Shown piece by piece: positions 1 through 10,579 of a stretch of DNA of 64,000 bases. Under the pieces are notes generated by a model that saw only the letters and a program-made list of their open reading frames with translations, did not search any database and had not been told where the DNA came from. A program made the translations under genes and the position numbers. Numbering within the stretch: position 1 is the first letter of the stretch; each line of letters starts with the position of its first letter. The stretch spans positions 124,001 through 188,000 of the forward strand of contig JH720296.1 in NCBI GenBank assembly GCA_000231825.2, in the 5' to 3' direction. The DNA comes from Tetrahymena elliotti 4EA (taxonomy: Eukaryota; Ciliophora; Oligohymenophorea; Hymenostomatida; Tetrahymenidae).

Positions 1-470
1 TTGCAAAATAGATCTGCCTTTTTATCTAACTTACTAAAATTTTCTATTGATAATTTATCTTATTTTTCTTCATTCCATTGTTAGAGACTAATTTTTTTCT
101 TTATTGGCTAATAGATAACTGATTTAGAAAAATTCATTGATATTTTAGAATTTTTTAGTGATTTAAAGTTTTTCAAATTTACAAATAATTAATTTAACAA
201 ATTAATATTTTTTTCTGATTACTAATATCAAACCCTTTATAATTGTGCAATACTGATCATAAATTAAAAAATATCAAGCTATATTCTTAACTATAAATAT
301 TTCATCCATCTTAAAACATTATACTAATAAATACTTTGTTTTCTATTTTTCATTTCTAACAAGTTCATTAAAATTTTGTTTGGATATTTAGGATGTAAAA
401 CAAATTAAATTTGAAAGAAAATGGTCATTTATGAAAATATTTTAGGATTCAAAATTATAAGTATTGTTAA
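1..470. other. AT-rich spacer, nothing recognised
   Basis: This stretch before the tRNA gene is almost entirely A and T. I find no frame with ciliate coding character on either strand, even with TAA and TAG read as glutamine. It may hold the end of a gene lying to the left, but nothing shows it. Confidence 0.5.
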
Positions 471-543
471 GCCTTTATAGCTCAGCTGGGAGAGCGTAAG
501 ACTGAAGATCTTACGGTCCTCGGTTCGATCCCGAGTGAAGGCA
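471..543 (+). tRNA. tRNA-Phe (anticodon GAA)
   Basis: A complete cloverleaf without an intron. The 7-bp acceptor stem (GCCTTTA with TGAAGGC, one G-U pair) closes a D arm beginning GCTC, an anticodon stem TAAGA/TCTTA and a T arm CTCGG-TTCGATC-CCGAG. The anticodon loop CTGAAGA gives anticodon GAA, which reads the phenylalanine codons TTC and TTT. The discriminator base is A; CCA is not encoded, as usual in eukaryotes. The internal A-box-like and B-box (GGTTCGATCCC) sequences are the RNA polymerase III promoter. The GC content stands out sharply from the flanks. Confidence 0.97.
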
Positions 544-550
544 TTTTTTT
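544..550 (+). terminator. RNA polymerase III T-run terminator
   Basis: Seven T residues directly follow the discriminator base of the tRNA-Phe gene. A run of this length is the usual Pol III termination signal, and its position makes it the likely 3' end of the transcript. Confidence 0.8.
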
Positions 551-791
551 ATTTTTTTACATAAAATTGTTAAAGAGATAATTAAATAATGATTTGTTTT
601 TTTATAAAAAATATTTATTTTTTGAATGATTTGTAAATTATTAAGATAATAATAATAATAATTTAAGAAGCATTTTTACTTATTATATTAATTATTCGTT
701 ATTAAGAAACTCTTTGTAAAAAAGTAGAGAAAGATAAAGGTTCTTTAATATAAATATTTTAAAGCGAATATAAAATAAAACAATTATATAA

Positions 792-1205
792 ATGAGTACT
801 AATAGTTTAGCTGATGTAGCAAATCTAACTACTAAAACTATGTATAGATTATTGTTAAAAAATATGAAATATTATCCATCTAAGAACAGATTCTAAATTA
901 TGATGGCTGTTAGAGAAGAATTTAGAGAAAATAAAACCCTTACTGATGAAAAGAAGATTAAAATTGAAAGGTAAGAGATATTTAAAATTATATTTGGTTT
1001 CAAATTATTTCTGAAATGAAGATAACAAAGTTTTTTTAGCATTTTTAATCGTATTTTATAAAAAAGAAAAAAGGCTAGAATTGGATTGGCTCATGTACTT
1101 ATGTATAAAGATAAAGGTAAAGAATTTGTAGAATCATATAGAATCAAAGATGATCCTTCAGATCTTCACTTTAATCCTAGAGATAAAGATTTTATTTATT
1201 TTTGA
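792..1205 (+). CDS. LYR-motif protein (ISD11/LYRM-like)
   Basis: Two exons, 792-970 and 1040-1205, give about 114 aa ending at TGA. The first exon encodes the Complex1_LYR pattern: an L/MYR motif near residue 16 (MYRLLLKNMKYYP), then an arginine-bearing helix and FRENK. This order and spacing match ISD11/LYRM4 and its relatives, small mitochondrial proteins that bind acyl carrier protein and help cysteine desulfurase or respiratory-complex assembly. Which LYRM subgroup it belongs to is not certain; LYRM5-like proteins are also possible. The intron starts GTAAG at 971. I chose the acceptor at 1039 (T7AG); a second AG at 1066 is also in frame and would remove 9 residues, giving a more compact LYR domain. 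The start has the usual A-rich context. No targeting peptide is evident, which is common in this family. Confidence 0.75.
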
Positions 1206-1698
1206 TATTCATTTAAAAATAGAAAATGAATTACATATTCTAGATTTTTTAGGAAAAATATATTGATTTTGATTGAGTTTGGGATATTATTTATATTGAC
1301 AATTTTCAATTATATCAATTAATAGATTTATAAGTATAATTAGTTATTCAAAATATTTATTTTTATGTCATATCAATAATACAAATTAATCATTTAAAAA
1401 TCATTTTATCTATTCAGAATTTTATAACCTTATTGCTTTAATTAGCTTAAAGGATTTTATCTTTTTATTTCAAGGTATCATCATTTTATCCAAAAAATAC
1501 ATATTAAGTAATAATCAATCATATGATAAAAACAAACATTATTTAATCTGATAAAAAAAATTAAATTGATTTGAGATTATCGATGAGTTTTCTGATAAGA
1601 AACTCTACCTAGTATCTTTTAAAGAATATTTCTTCAGAATAAAAACTTTACAAATTAATATTTAAATAACAATAAATATCTTGAAATAAAATCAAAAA
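1206..1698. other. AT-rich spacer
   Basis: Spacer between the LYR-protein gene and the phosphoesterase gene. No coding frame or RNA gene is visible; it should contain the terminator of one gene and the promoter of the next, but no specific signal can be pointed to. Confidence 0.5.
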
Positions 1699-2682
1699 AT
1701 GATTGAGAAAGAAATAATAACTGACAGCGGTAGAATACCTTTAAATCCTTTTGCATATGGAGAAAAGAAAGAAAAAGATTTGGTTATCTTGCTGCTTTCT
1801 GATTTACATTTAGATCACAAAAAAATAGAAAAACTGAAAGGATGGCATAAAGACTACAATAATGATATTATAGATTTTGCATTTATTTTAGGAGATTTTG
1901 ATAACCTTTTCTAAGATAAAAATAAAATTGATCTTAATGAGTGTTGCTAATCAGAGGCTCGTATTACTAACTTATTAAATTTTTTAGAATTTTTATCATG
2001 TCCTCTGCTAATTATTCCAGGTAATCACGATCCTCAAACCATGTTTGATGCACATAAAAAATCATAAGAGCTTCCTAGAATGACATAGCATTCATTTAAT
2101 ATTCATAAATAGGTTTATCAGTTAAACAAGTCTCTCTCAGTTGTTGGTAATTAATTTTATTGTTTTTATCTAAGATTATATTTAAATTAGTTTTATTTTA
2201 AATTTATTTCAAAAGGCTTTGGAGGAAGCACTCCAGCCTACACATTCCCATAAGGTGTAAAAACAAAATTATGGGACGGTTATCCTTATGATTCAGAAAA
2301 GGAAATTGAAGATGATGCTAGTGAATTTTTCAAAAAATAATTTGAAAGTGAACCATAAAAGCAGTTTATTTTTATGACTCATGTAGGTCCATATAATTCT
2401 TCTACCACTCTTGTCAAAACAGACTCTAATGTTGATTAACATGTTTACAGTGGCTGTGAATATTATGATAAAGTTTTATAAACTTACTCTTAGTAGATTA
2501 TTGTTAATATTCATGGACACACTCATGACTCTCATGGAAGAAACAATATTTATAAAGTTCCTGTTGTTAATCCTGGGTCATTATTGGATGGAAATTTCTG
2601 TAAAATCAACTTACACAAAGATTCGGCTTCTTAAAAATGGGTTTTAAGATCTTCCCATTTCATAAACTTAAATTCATTTTGA
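1699..2682 (+). CDS. Calcineurin-like metallophosphoesterase
   Basis: Exons 1699-2146 and 2216-2682 join in phase 1 to give 304 aa ending at TGA. The five signature blocks of the metallophosphatase fold are all present in order: SDLHLDH (about residue 34), GDFD (about 65), GNHD (about 113), a THVGPYNS histidine block, and HGHTHDSHG near the C-terminus, followed by NPGSL. These Asp, Asn and His residues bind the two catalytic metal ions, so the enzyme should hydrolyse phosphomonoesters or diesters. The substrate cannot be read from sequence. There is no signal peptide or membrane segment, suggesting a cytosolic protein. In-frame TAA and TAG codons at several points (for example after GDFDNLF) must be read as Gln; with the standard code only short pieces of the gene would be seen. 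Confidence 0.9.
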
Positions 2683-3091
2683 AATCCAAAAAATAAAATA
2701 TTAAGAAAAACTAATATGTAAATTGAATATTAAAGAATGGATTGTATAATTTATACAATAATTAGAAACCTTATTATTTTATCAAAAAATGTCTTAAAAA
2801 TAATAAAAATTATATTTACAACAATAATTGTATTGAATTTTTAAAGAATTCCATATTCTAATTAGAACTTTCAATATATCCTACCAAAAATTTCTTTGGC
2901 TTCTTTAAAACTTACAAAATTTTAGGATTGAATAAAAAAAGAAAAATTAGCTGTAAGAATTAATTATTGTAAGGTTGATTTAATAGATAATAATAATCAG
3001 TTAAAATTGATTTCAATAAGAAAAAAGAATATAATATATAAATAAAATATTTATAGGATTGAATTGATTTTTTGTTTATGATATTTTCTAA
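2683..3091. other. AT-rich convergent spacer
   Basis: Spacer between the 3' ends of two convergently transcribed genes. It is nearly pure A and T, and I see no feature in it beyond whatever polyadenylation signals the two genes use. Confidence 0.5.
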
Positions 3092-5241
3092 TCAAACTTA
3101 TTATTACTTTTAGAATTTTTTTTCTATTGAGTGATACAAGTTTTCAATTATCATAAAACCTCGATAAATTGGATCATCAATTTTGTTTATATCAATATGC
3201 TTTTACTCATGCTCTTTAACTAATCTATTTCTGGATGTTGATAATAATGATTCAGTCCCTTTGCTGTTTATAGATGAATTTAATTTTCTAGGAGTTTTAC
3301 TACTCTTTCTATTAGTTTATAATTATGATGGATTTAGAGCAGTTTTCAACCCTTCCTCAAAAATTTCTTTTTTAAGTTTAGATAGCATGTTCAATCTATT
3401 TGATTTTTTCACTTTTTATTTAATTAATTAGATTTCTTATTACTCTTATTCGAAATTTATTTCATGGGAATGAAGATAGTCATTTAGCTATCTAAATTAT
3501 TTGTTAGGAGTGCTACTTGATTAAATACACTATTTAAAGTCTTTTTAATATGGATTATTAATCTAATTATTTTATGGTGTAATATCATTGCTTATATAGT
3601 TCTCTTCTCCAAATAATGGGTTTTTTTAATTTTATTAATTAGAAATAAATTGTTAATCATAATACTATTAAAGGCTTTATCCTTAAATATCTTCGAATAC
3701 AGTTTCACTCTAATCATCATAATAATATTAAGTGTCATTTTGTTGCTTATCTTACAGTTAATTGAGGTCTTTTTAAGTCAGTATTTAGTTTTTTAATTAT
3801 TAATCACAGCTAATTAGTGCTTCATTTTTCTCACACTCTTCTGTTTTGAATGTCTCATACTATTTGGCTATAATTTATTTTTTTTCATTCTATTTTTATT
3901 CATATTTTGATGTGCTGTTTTAAGAGTTTTCTTTATTTGATTAGCTTTCTTCTTTCAACTTTTTATCGCTTTCCTGTTAGAATCCTTAGCTTTTGATTGC
4001 AAAAGAAAAGCCTGGATTAAGTTAATAAGAGTTATTTTTCCCATTTTTAGAGTTGAATAGAAAATCACTTTTTTTAGAACTATCTGAAATATTTTTACTA
4101 TTAGAAGAAGAGAAAGAAGGAATAGAGTAATTATTATCATATTACTCTTAAATTTAAAAGCTGGAATTAGTATTATTTAATTATTCAAAAGTTTATTTTA
4201 TGTTTTAACTTCTTTGGGTAATTACCAATGAATCTTAATTTTATTCTTTTTCTTGCTTTATGCTCTCTATTTATTGTTTAAGTATTCCATAATATTAGAT
4301 AATATCCATTAATGCATTTTCTTTCTACTCATTCTACTCCATTAAGACTTCATTTACTTTTTATAGCTATTGAGTTTGTTCTTTCAGCTCTTTAATCTCT
4401 TCGTCTTTTTGTAAAATTGTTTTTTCTGATTCCTCCTTTAAATTCTCATACATTATTCTGAATGCCTTATTAATTTAAGTAGTGAATTTCTCCTCTAACT
4501 TTGAACTTAAGCTTTATTCACTTATGTGACTGTAATTGGATAAGTTAGTTTATTGTTAAGATTTTAATTCGCTTAGCAATGAGCATAGCTAATTCTGATT
4601 TTCTTTTATTTCCTCCCTCACTTTTTTTAAAAATAAATTAATCAATTTAACATTCATTCTATATAAAAAAGTGGTTTTTTGTTTGTTCTAAGATTATCTA
4701 AGAAAATTTTCAAACTAAATAGTATTAAAATAATACCGTTGAAATACTTTTGTTGAAGTTCTACATAAGCTTTTTAAAGTAAATCATATGATTATTTAGG
4801 TATATACTTCTTACAATTTTAGATATTAGAATCTTAAAGAGCAAGAGCTTTGAATTACTGATTTAATTGTTCATCATGTTCTAAGTCACTTTCATTTTGG
4901 AATTAAATAATATTTTATGAATGCATTGTGATTATATCGCTATTATCATTTGAGTAGCTATTCGAGCAAGAAGAATTATTCTTTTTAGATTTATCGTCTT
5001 CTACTATTTAAAAAAATATTTTTATTTCAGAAATACTAGATTTAATTTTATGAAATATACTTGTTGAAAAGGGTTTTGAATCAAAATATGTTTTTATTGC
5101 CCTCCTCATTTTCAATTAATCATTTTGCAGATATGGATTTTAATCTTCTAAATAGTTATTTAAATTAGTTTATTTTAGTGTATTATCACAATACTATTAA
5201 CTAACTGGCTCATTACCATTTTAATAATTGTTATAATTCAT
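3092..5241 (-). CDS. Gln-rich coiled-coil protein, function unknown
   Basis: Exon 1 (5241-4748) and exon 2 (4697-3092) join in phase 2 across a 50-nt GTATTT...TTAG intron and give 699 aa, ending at TGA. I do not recognise a catalytic domain. Residues of roughly the first 200 are polar and Asn/Gln-rich. The middle contains heptad-like stretches rich in Glu, Lys, Leu and Gln (for example around EELKEQTQQLQKV and IESIKQEKEQ), typical of a coiled coil. The C-terminal third is Ser/Asn-rich and low in complexity, with a basic segment RKSSKTPRK. The start is the first in-frame Met; the frame is open for about 100 nt further upstream without an ATG, so a missed first exon is possible. No membrane segment is seen. 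The best guess is a structural or cytoskeletal protein, but this is only inference from composition. Confidence 0.7.
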
Positions 5242-6274
5242 ATTATAAAACCTATTGTAGCCTTTATTGTTTTATAAATCTTATTCAATTCTTTACAATT
5301 TTGTTGGAATATAACTAATATTAATATATGTTGCGTTTGTTAATTTCAAATCAATTTATCTATCTATTTATTATTTGTTCGTTAAATTTCAGCAGAAAAA
5401 TAAATTAAGAATTTATTTTGTTTGGTGTAATAAACTCTATAAAAAGATATCCGAAAATATTACTAAGATATATAAATGATAATTATATTTACACTTTATA
5501 ACACTTTGGAGTATTTCTTAAAAATATAATTCAGTTGTAACAAAATGTATTTAAATTCTTAATGAGAAAATAATTAAAGAAAAATCTAAAAACATATTTG
5601 AAAAAAATAACAAACATCATTAATAATTAATTTTTTTGTCAGTAGTATTAATAAATATTATATTCATTCTAATGAAACCATTTTTTATCAAAAAAATAGT
5701 TTGAATTTGATGTAAAAAGAAATGAATTCTTTAATTCTTAGAATCAAACAATATTTTAATTTTATAAGAAATTTATTAAAAATATAGCAAAAATTAAAAA
5801 AAATTTTATTGTTTGGAATTAATTAGTTATTAAGTAAAAGTTTGTCTCAATAAAATAATTTTTAAATAAAATCTGAACAGAAAAGTTTATTAATAATCAT
5901 TCATATTATATATATATATGTATAGTACCCTAGGGTACTGCCCTTATTTATGGGGCTACATACAAATAGAATACATATATCATTTTTCTAAAAAATTTGA
6001 GATTTGAAGGACTGATTGACTGACTGAATTATTAACTTTTCTATATTTTATAAAACTGAAATTTATTGTATGTGAAAACATCTCTTTATTAATTAATTAA
6101 ATAGAAATAAATAGATTCAATTAATTGTTAATATATTTATCAGATTAACATTATTTTAGATATATAAAAATATAGTGCAGTTTAAATAATAAACTCATAG
6201 AACAAGTTAACATTAGAGTCTGAATAAGATTAATTTTAAAAAAAAGTAGATAGCCAGAATTAAAACTCATTAAA
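5242..6274. other. Divergent AT-rich spacer with a GC-rich palindrome
   Basis: This spacer lies between two divergently transcribed genes (minus-strand coiled-coil gene and plus-strand DRC11), so both promoters should be here. It is featureless A/T except for the GC-rich patch at about 5910-5965 and short CTGA-type repeats near 6010-6030. Confidence 0.55.
5924..5939. other. Perfect 16-bp palindrome in intergenic DNA
   Basis: AGTACCCTAGGGTACT reads the same on both strands and is half G/C in a region that is otherwise almost pure A/T. It is preceded by alternating TA and followed within 25 bp by a GCCC...GGGC pair, so the patch can form two adjacent short hairpins. It could be a protein-binding site for a dimeric factor or part of a small structured RNA; nothing decides between these. 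Confidence 0.6.
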
Positions 6275-9200
6275 ATGTCTAATATGTAATTAACTTATTT
6301 TTTAGCTTCCATTGAGGAGGAAATCATTAATGTTATTCTAAAATGTATAGGCTATATAACATGAAATGGTAAGAAGCCATTAATGATCTAATGGAGTAAG
6401 TTACTCTTGAATATCTTCCATTAGAATAAAATGAATAATAGTTAGGAGTAAGCAATTTTCATTAATTTAATGATTAAAAGGATTTCAGATTTAAATTTTT
6501 TATCATTCTTCACGCTTTAAGAATCATAGAAGATTTATGATTTTAGGAAATTCATGCTATCACAAAAAATAAAAATTGATGTATGAAGCTAAGTTTTTAA
6601 ATTTATTTTACTTTAATATTAAAAGATGAAGTATAAAAGAGATAACTCCGAATGGTTCCACTTTTGGGCAACATTATATATAAAATATATTGATATTTAC
6701 AAAAAATTAGAGGATTGCTATGATTAGCTAGTTCATCCTTAAAAAAGAGTTCTCCTGAAGGAAATGCTTGAAAATGTGATTGTTAGATTATGTGAAACTA
6801 AATCAGTAATAAGTTTTAAATTTTAATAATTATTTTAATGAGCAATTTTGAATAGATCTTTTTGAATTTTATATCATTTCATTAGCATTTTCTTATCAAT
6901 TATTATACAATAAATTAGTAAGTTGTAAAGTATAATACTCAATACGATGCTACTATCAAAAGCGATTATCCAAATCTTGATGAACTTGTTATGGATTTGA
7001 AGTTAACTCCTGACTGTTTGGACATTCCTATCCCTAGATATTTCAGAGAAGAAGACAAAAAGCGTTTAGATGAAAGAAATCAAATACTTGATGCACTTCT
7101 TTTAGAATATACAGATACTAAAGAACCTTAAGAAGAATAGTATGAAGATTAAAATACTCTGTAAGCTGATATGGACACTGCTATTAGAATTATTTAGCGT
7201 TATGAAAGAGGACGTTAAGGTATTGAAAGAGCTAATCTTGCTAAGATACTGAAAAAAGAAGAAGAGAAAAAATTAGAAAGATAGAAAAAGCTTGCTGAAG
7301 GTACAGAAATAGGTGAAGAAACTGAAAAAGATGATGCTGCTCTTGTTATAAAAAAATATTGGAGAGGCTTTAAATCTAGAAAAATTGTATAATTTTAATT
7401 GTTATGAATTACTTATAAGATTGTTTTTTTAGGTTTAAGATATAAGAGAAGAAGAAATGCTATTTTTGGGGATGAAGAAAATAGTTGAAGATCCAACTTT
7501 ACCAGAGTCGTAAAATAAGTAAGCTTAAAATAAAAGACAAAAGATGAAATACATTTAGGAAGAACATGAATAGGAATTCAATGATGAAATTGAAAATTTG
7601 AAAAGACTTGTAAAAGGTAACGAAGGTCCAGATATCTTAGATAAAATGAGAGGTGAAAGAAGAGAATGGATTATGAGAGAGTTAGAAAAAAATGAATTCA
7701 AGGATGCTCCATAAGATCCTTCTGACTTCTACAATCAACAAGTAATGGATCCTCAATAATAAGCCGCAGAGGCAGCAAAAGCTGCTGAAGAAGCTAAGAA
7801 AAAAGGAGGTGCTAAAAAGGATGATAAGAAAAAGAAGGGTAAACCTTCAGAGGTAAATAAATGTTAATAAAATATAATTAAAATATAATTTTTAAATAAT
7901 ATATTATCAGTTAGATGAATTTTTAGAAAATAATAAACCAACAGGTCCATCTGCAATTGTTCTCAAACTTTAAGAGCAGTAAAATTCTTTAAAAAATTAT
8001 ATTTTTTATGATTCAAATTTAATCATTTTAGAATCGAAAAACATTCATAAGAATGGAGTAAAAGAGATGAAACTAATAATTTTGAGTAAAAGCATGAGAC
8101 CGAACTTGCAAAATAGTTAATCAAGCCTGTAGTAGAAGAATAAATTAAGTTATAAGTAGATGAAATGATTTCAGAAGAATTAGATATTATTAGACTAAGA
8201 TATGATATAAAGAAAAAGAAATAAAAAAAGCCTCCTAAACCAAGAAATAAAAACAAAAATAAAAAGAAATTTCCTGGCGATTCTTCTAATAAAGGCAGAG
8301 ATCCTAAAGATATTATGGCAGGAGTAATTAACATTTACATCATTTTATTTGAAAACAATTAAAATTTATTTCTTTTGCTTAGCTTGTTGAAAAGAGAGTT
8401 GCAAAAAAACTCATTCCAGCTTCTTTAATGGATTTAAAGGGAGAATAAAACGTTTTAGGTAAAATCTAAGAAATTTAAGCTGATGAAAACCTCAAAAAAG
8501 CTGAAGCTGTTGCTGATCCTAAATTAAAGAAAAATCAACTGGAAGAGCCATCAAATAAAATGCCAGACCCATCTATTGCTTAAATTAGATAAGTAAATCA
8601 AATTAGTTGATTTTTATTTGATTTTTTGAAAATGAATTCTTTCAAAAAAGGTTATAGCTGAATATATAGCACTCCCACTAGGATCTAAGTATGCTAAAGA
8701 AAAATTAGAAAAGATGAATTATTTCTTCTTTATGGGTCCTAGAGGTTCTGGAAAGACTTTGGCTGTAAGAGCTCTTGCTCATGAGTGCAATGCTATTGTT
8801 TTAGATATTTCTCCATCTAATATTGATGGATAATATACAGATAAAAAATAGATTGATGGTATGATAAATAGTGCCTTTAAAGTTGCCAAAGAATTCTAGC
8901 CAGCAATTATTTACTGTGAAGACTTTGAATATATTTTTGGTTAAGCTAAAAAGAAGAAATCATAAGTAAACCCTCTTTTTGCTAAAATGAAGAAACCTTT
9001 GATGGATTTCAAAAAAGGTAAATTTTTTGAGCCTGAAGACAGAGTTGTATTCATAGGTTGCACAAATAAACCTTGGGATTGCTCTTAAAAGGAAATCAAA
9101 TCCTTCTTCGATAAAAAAATATACTTCCCATTCCCTAACTATGGTACAAGAATGTTATTGTTTAAAACTTTCCTTGAATAGAAAAAAGTTCCACTTCCAG

Positions 9201-9646
9201 ATAATTTCCCTATTAACACAATAGCTCATATTACAGAAGGTTGGTCAGCAGGATCAGTAAATTTTTTAATTAAATTTTTGTTTTTGCTAATTTTAAATTT
9301 TAAAGTTCAAAATGGCAATAGATAAGGTATTTACTGAGAGAAGATTACAAAAGGTAAGCAAATATTTATTGAATAATTCAGTTAATAAAGTAATATTATT
9401 ATTTAGATTAACGAAGAATAAATTAAACTTAGTGAATTTATTGGCCCACTCTCTAACGTACCTTTCACTTCAAAAGAAGAATTCAAAGAGTTCAAGGTAA
9501 AATAAATTAGCTGAAAATTTATCTTATTTAATTTTTTTTAGAAATTTAATTAAGTGGTTAGTGGACTCCAAGCAAATTATGAAGCTAAGAAAGCCCCAGC
9601 AGATGACTAAAAAGGAGATAAAAATAAAAATAAAAATAAAAAATGA
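6275..9646 (+). CDS. DRC11: DRC11 / IQCA1, nexin-dynein regulatory complex ATPase-like subunit
   Basis: Twelve exons (6275-6285, 6351-6447, 6626-6805, 6919-7386, 7433-7852, 7911-7978, 8032-8323, 8383-8592, 8651-9256, 9306-9353, 9407-9496, 9542-9646) encode 864 aa, close to the roughly 820 of human IQCA1. The N-terminus (MSNMLYNMKWQEA, then YIKYIDIYKKLEDCYDQ and HPQKR) and the DLKLTP...LDIPIPRYF block match the IQCA1 family. An IQ motif (ALVIKKYWRGFKSRK) follows, then a Lys/Glu-rich linker. The C-terminal AAA domain has Walker A GPRGSGKT and a hydrophobic strand ending IYCED in the Walker B position. DRC11 sits in the axoneme, where the complex links doublet microtubules and regulates dynein. 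The first exon is only 11 nt; its assignment rests on the protein match. The AAA domain may bind rather than hydrolyse ATP, since the usual DE pair is replaced by ED. Confidence 0.95.
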
Positions 9647-10579
9647 GGAATAAGTTTTTGTATTTATTGTTTAAGTGTTTCTTTAATAAAGTTTGTGATA
9701 TTTTTTAATTATGATTGAATTATTAATCATTTTGTCAGAATAATTTTTAAATATTAAACACATTCATAATCATATTACAGATTATTTCTAGTAGATGATT
9801 TTTTTATAAATTTATCAGTCAATCAAATTATATAACTTGTAATCTCTTTTACTTTAAAAATTTGATTTTGATAAGAAATATTAAAATAAACTATCAAATT
9901 AGTTTAATTAACTATTTCATTTTCATGAATAAATTGGAATTAAATTTACTTACTTTAGAGTAATGTTATTGTATTTAAACTCTTCAAAATATATGATTAT
10001 TGCATCTCTGATCAAATCAACAGAAACTAATTAAAAATAATCAGACTAGGCTTAAGTAGTTAAAAAGAATAATCTAAAATTAGATGGTTCATTAAGAAGA
10101 TTTGTCAAGTATTTTTTTGAGTTGGTTTTATTGAATGTATTTTTATTTGCAGTGAAAAACCAATTTTTGAATTGATTTTTGAAACAAAAGAAATAAGTAA
10201 AAAGGTGAAGATGTGATTAAATAAAAAAAATAATAATAATAAACACAAATATGTAGAGGTATAAAAAGTAATACGATTAATTTTCAGCTTAGGTTAAAGA
10301 TATGAAGTGTCAATAGATTTTAATGAAATTTTTTAACTATAAATTAAATTTTATATTAAGGGATAATTGAAGGAATCATTTTTATGCAATTCATTATTGA
10401 TTGATTGGTTGATTGATTCATTTATTTATTTTTGGATAGTTTTCTTTTATAATTATTAAATTATATGTATATTAGATTAATTATTTGTCTTGAATTCTTT
10501 CCTTCAACTATATAGCTCTTTATATATTTTCCTTTTTTCTTTCACCTTCAGCTGTTTTAATTACTATTCTTCATTGATT
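9647..10579. other. AT-rich convergent spacer with TTGA microsatellite
   Basis: Spacer between the 3' ends of DRC11 and mitochondrial EF-Tu. It is A/T-rich, with a short imperfect TTGA-type run near 10397-10425. I see no gene on either strand. Confidence 0.5.

Noticed and set aside
2411..2647. Standard-code ORF of 78 codons, plus strand
   Set aside because: It is a shifted frame over the metallophosphoesterase; the true frame carries the HGHTHD and NPGSL motifs.
3183..3431. Plus-strand hydrophobic ORF of 82 codons
   Set aside because: Antisense to the coiled-coil gene; Phe/Leu richness is just the complement of Lys/Glu/Gln codons.
3955..4140. Minus-strand ORF of 61 codons
   Set aside because: One register off the real frame of the coiled-coil gene, which continues through both sides.
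5915..5970. Palindrome as a transposon terminal repeat or chromosome-breakage site
   Set aside because: No partner inverted repeat or transposase nearby, and the sequence does not match the known Tetrahymena breakage motif.
8023..8334. Minus-strand 103-codon membrane-like ORF
   Set aside because: Antisense to DRC11 exon 7, a Lys/Glu-rich region.
10397..10425. TTGA run as a telomeric or CRISPR-like repeat
   Set aside because: Short, imperfect and without spacers; simple microsatellite in AT-rich DNA.
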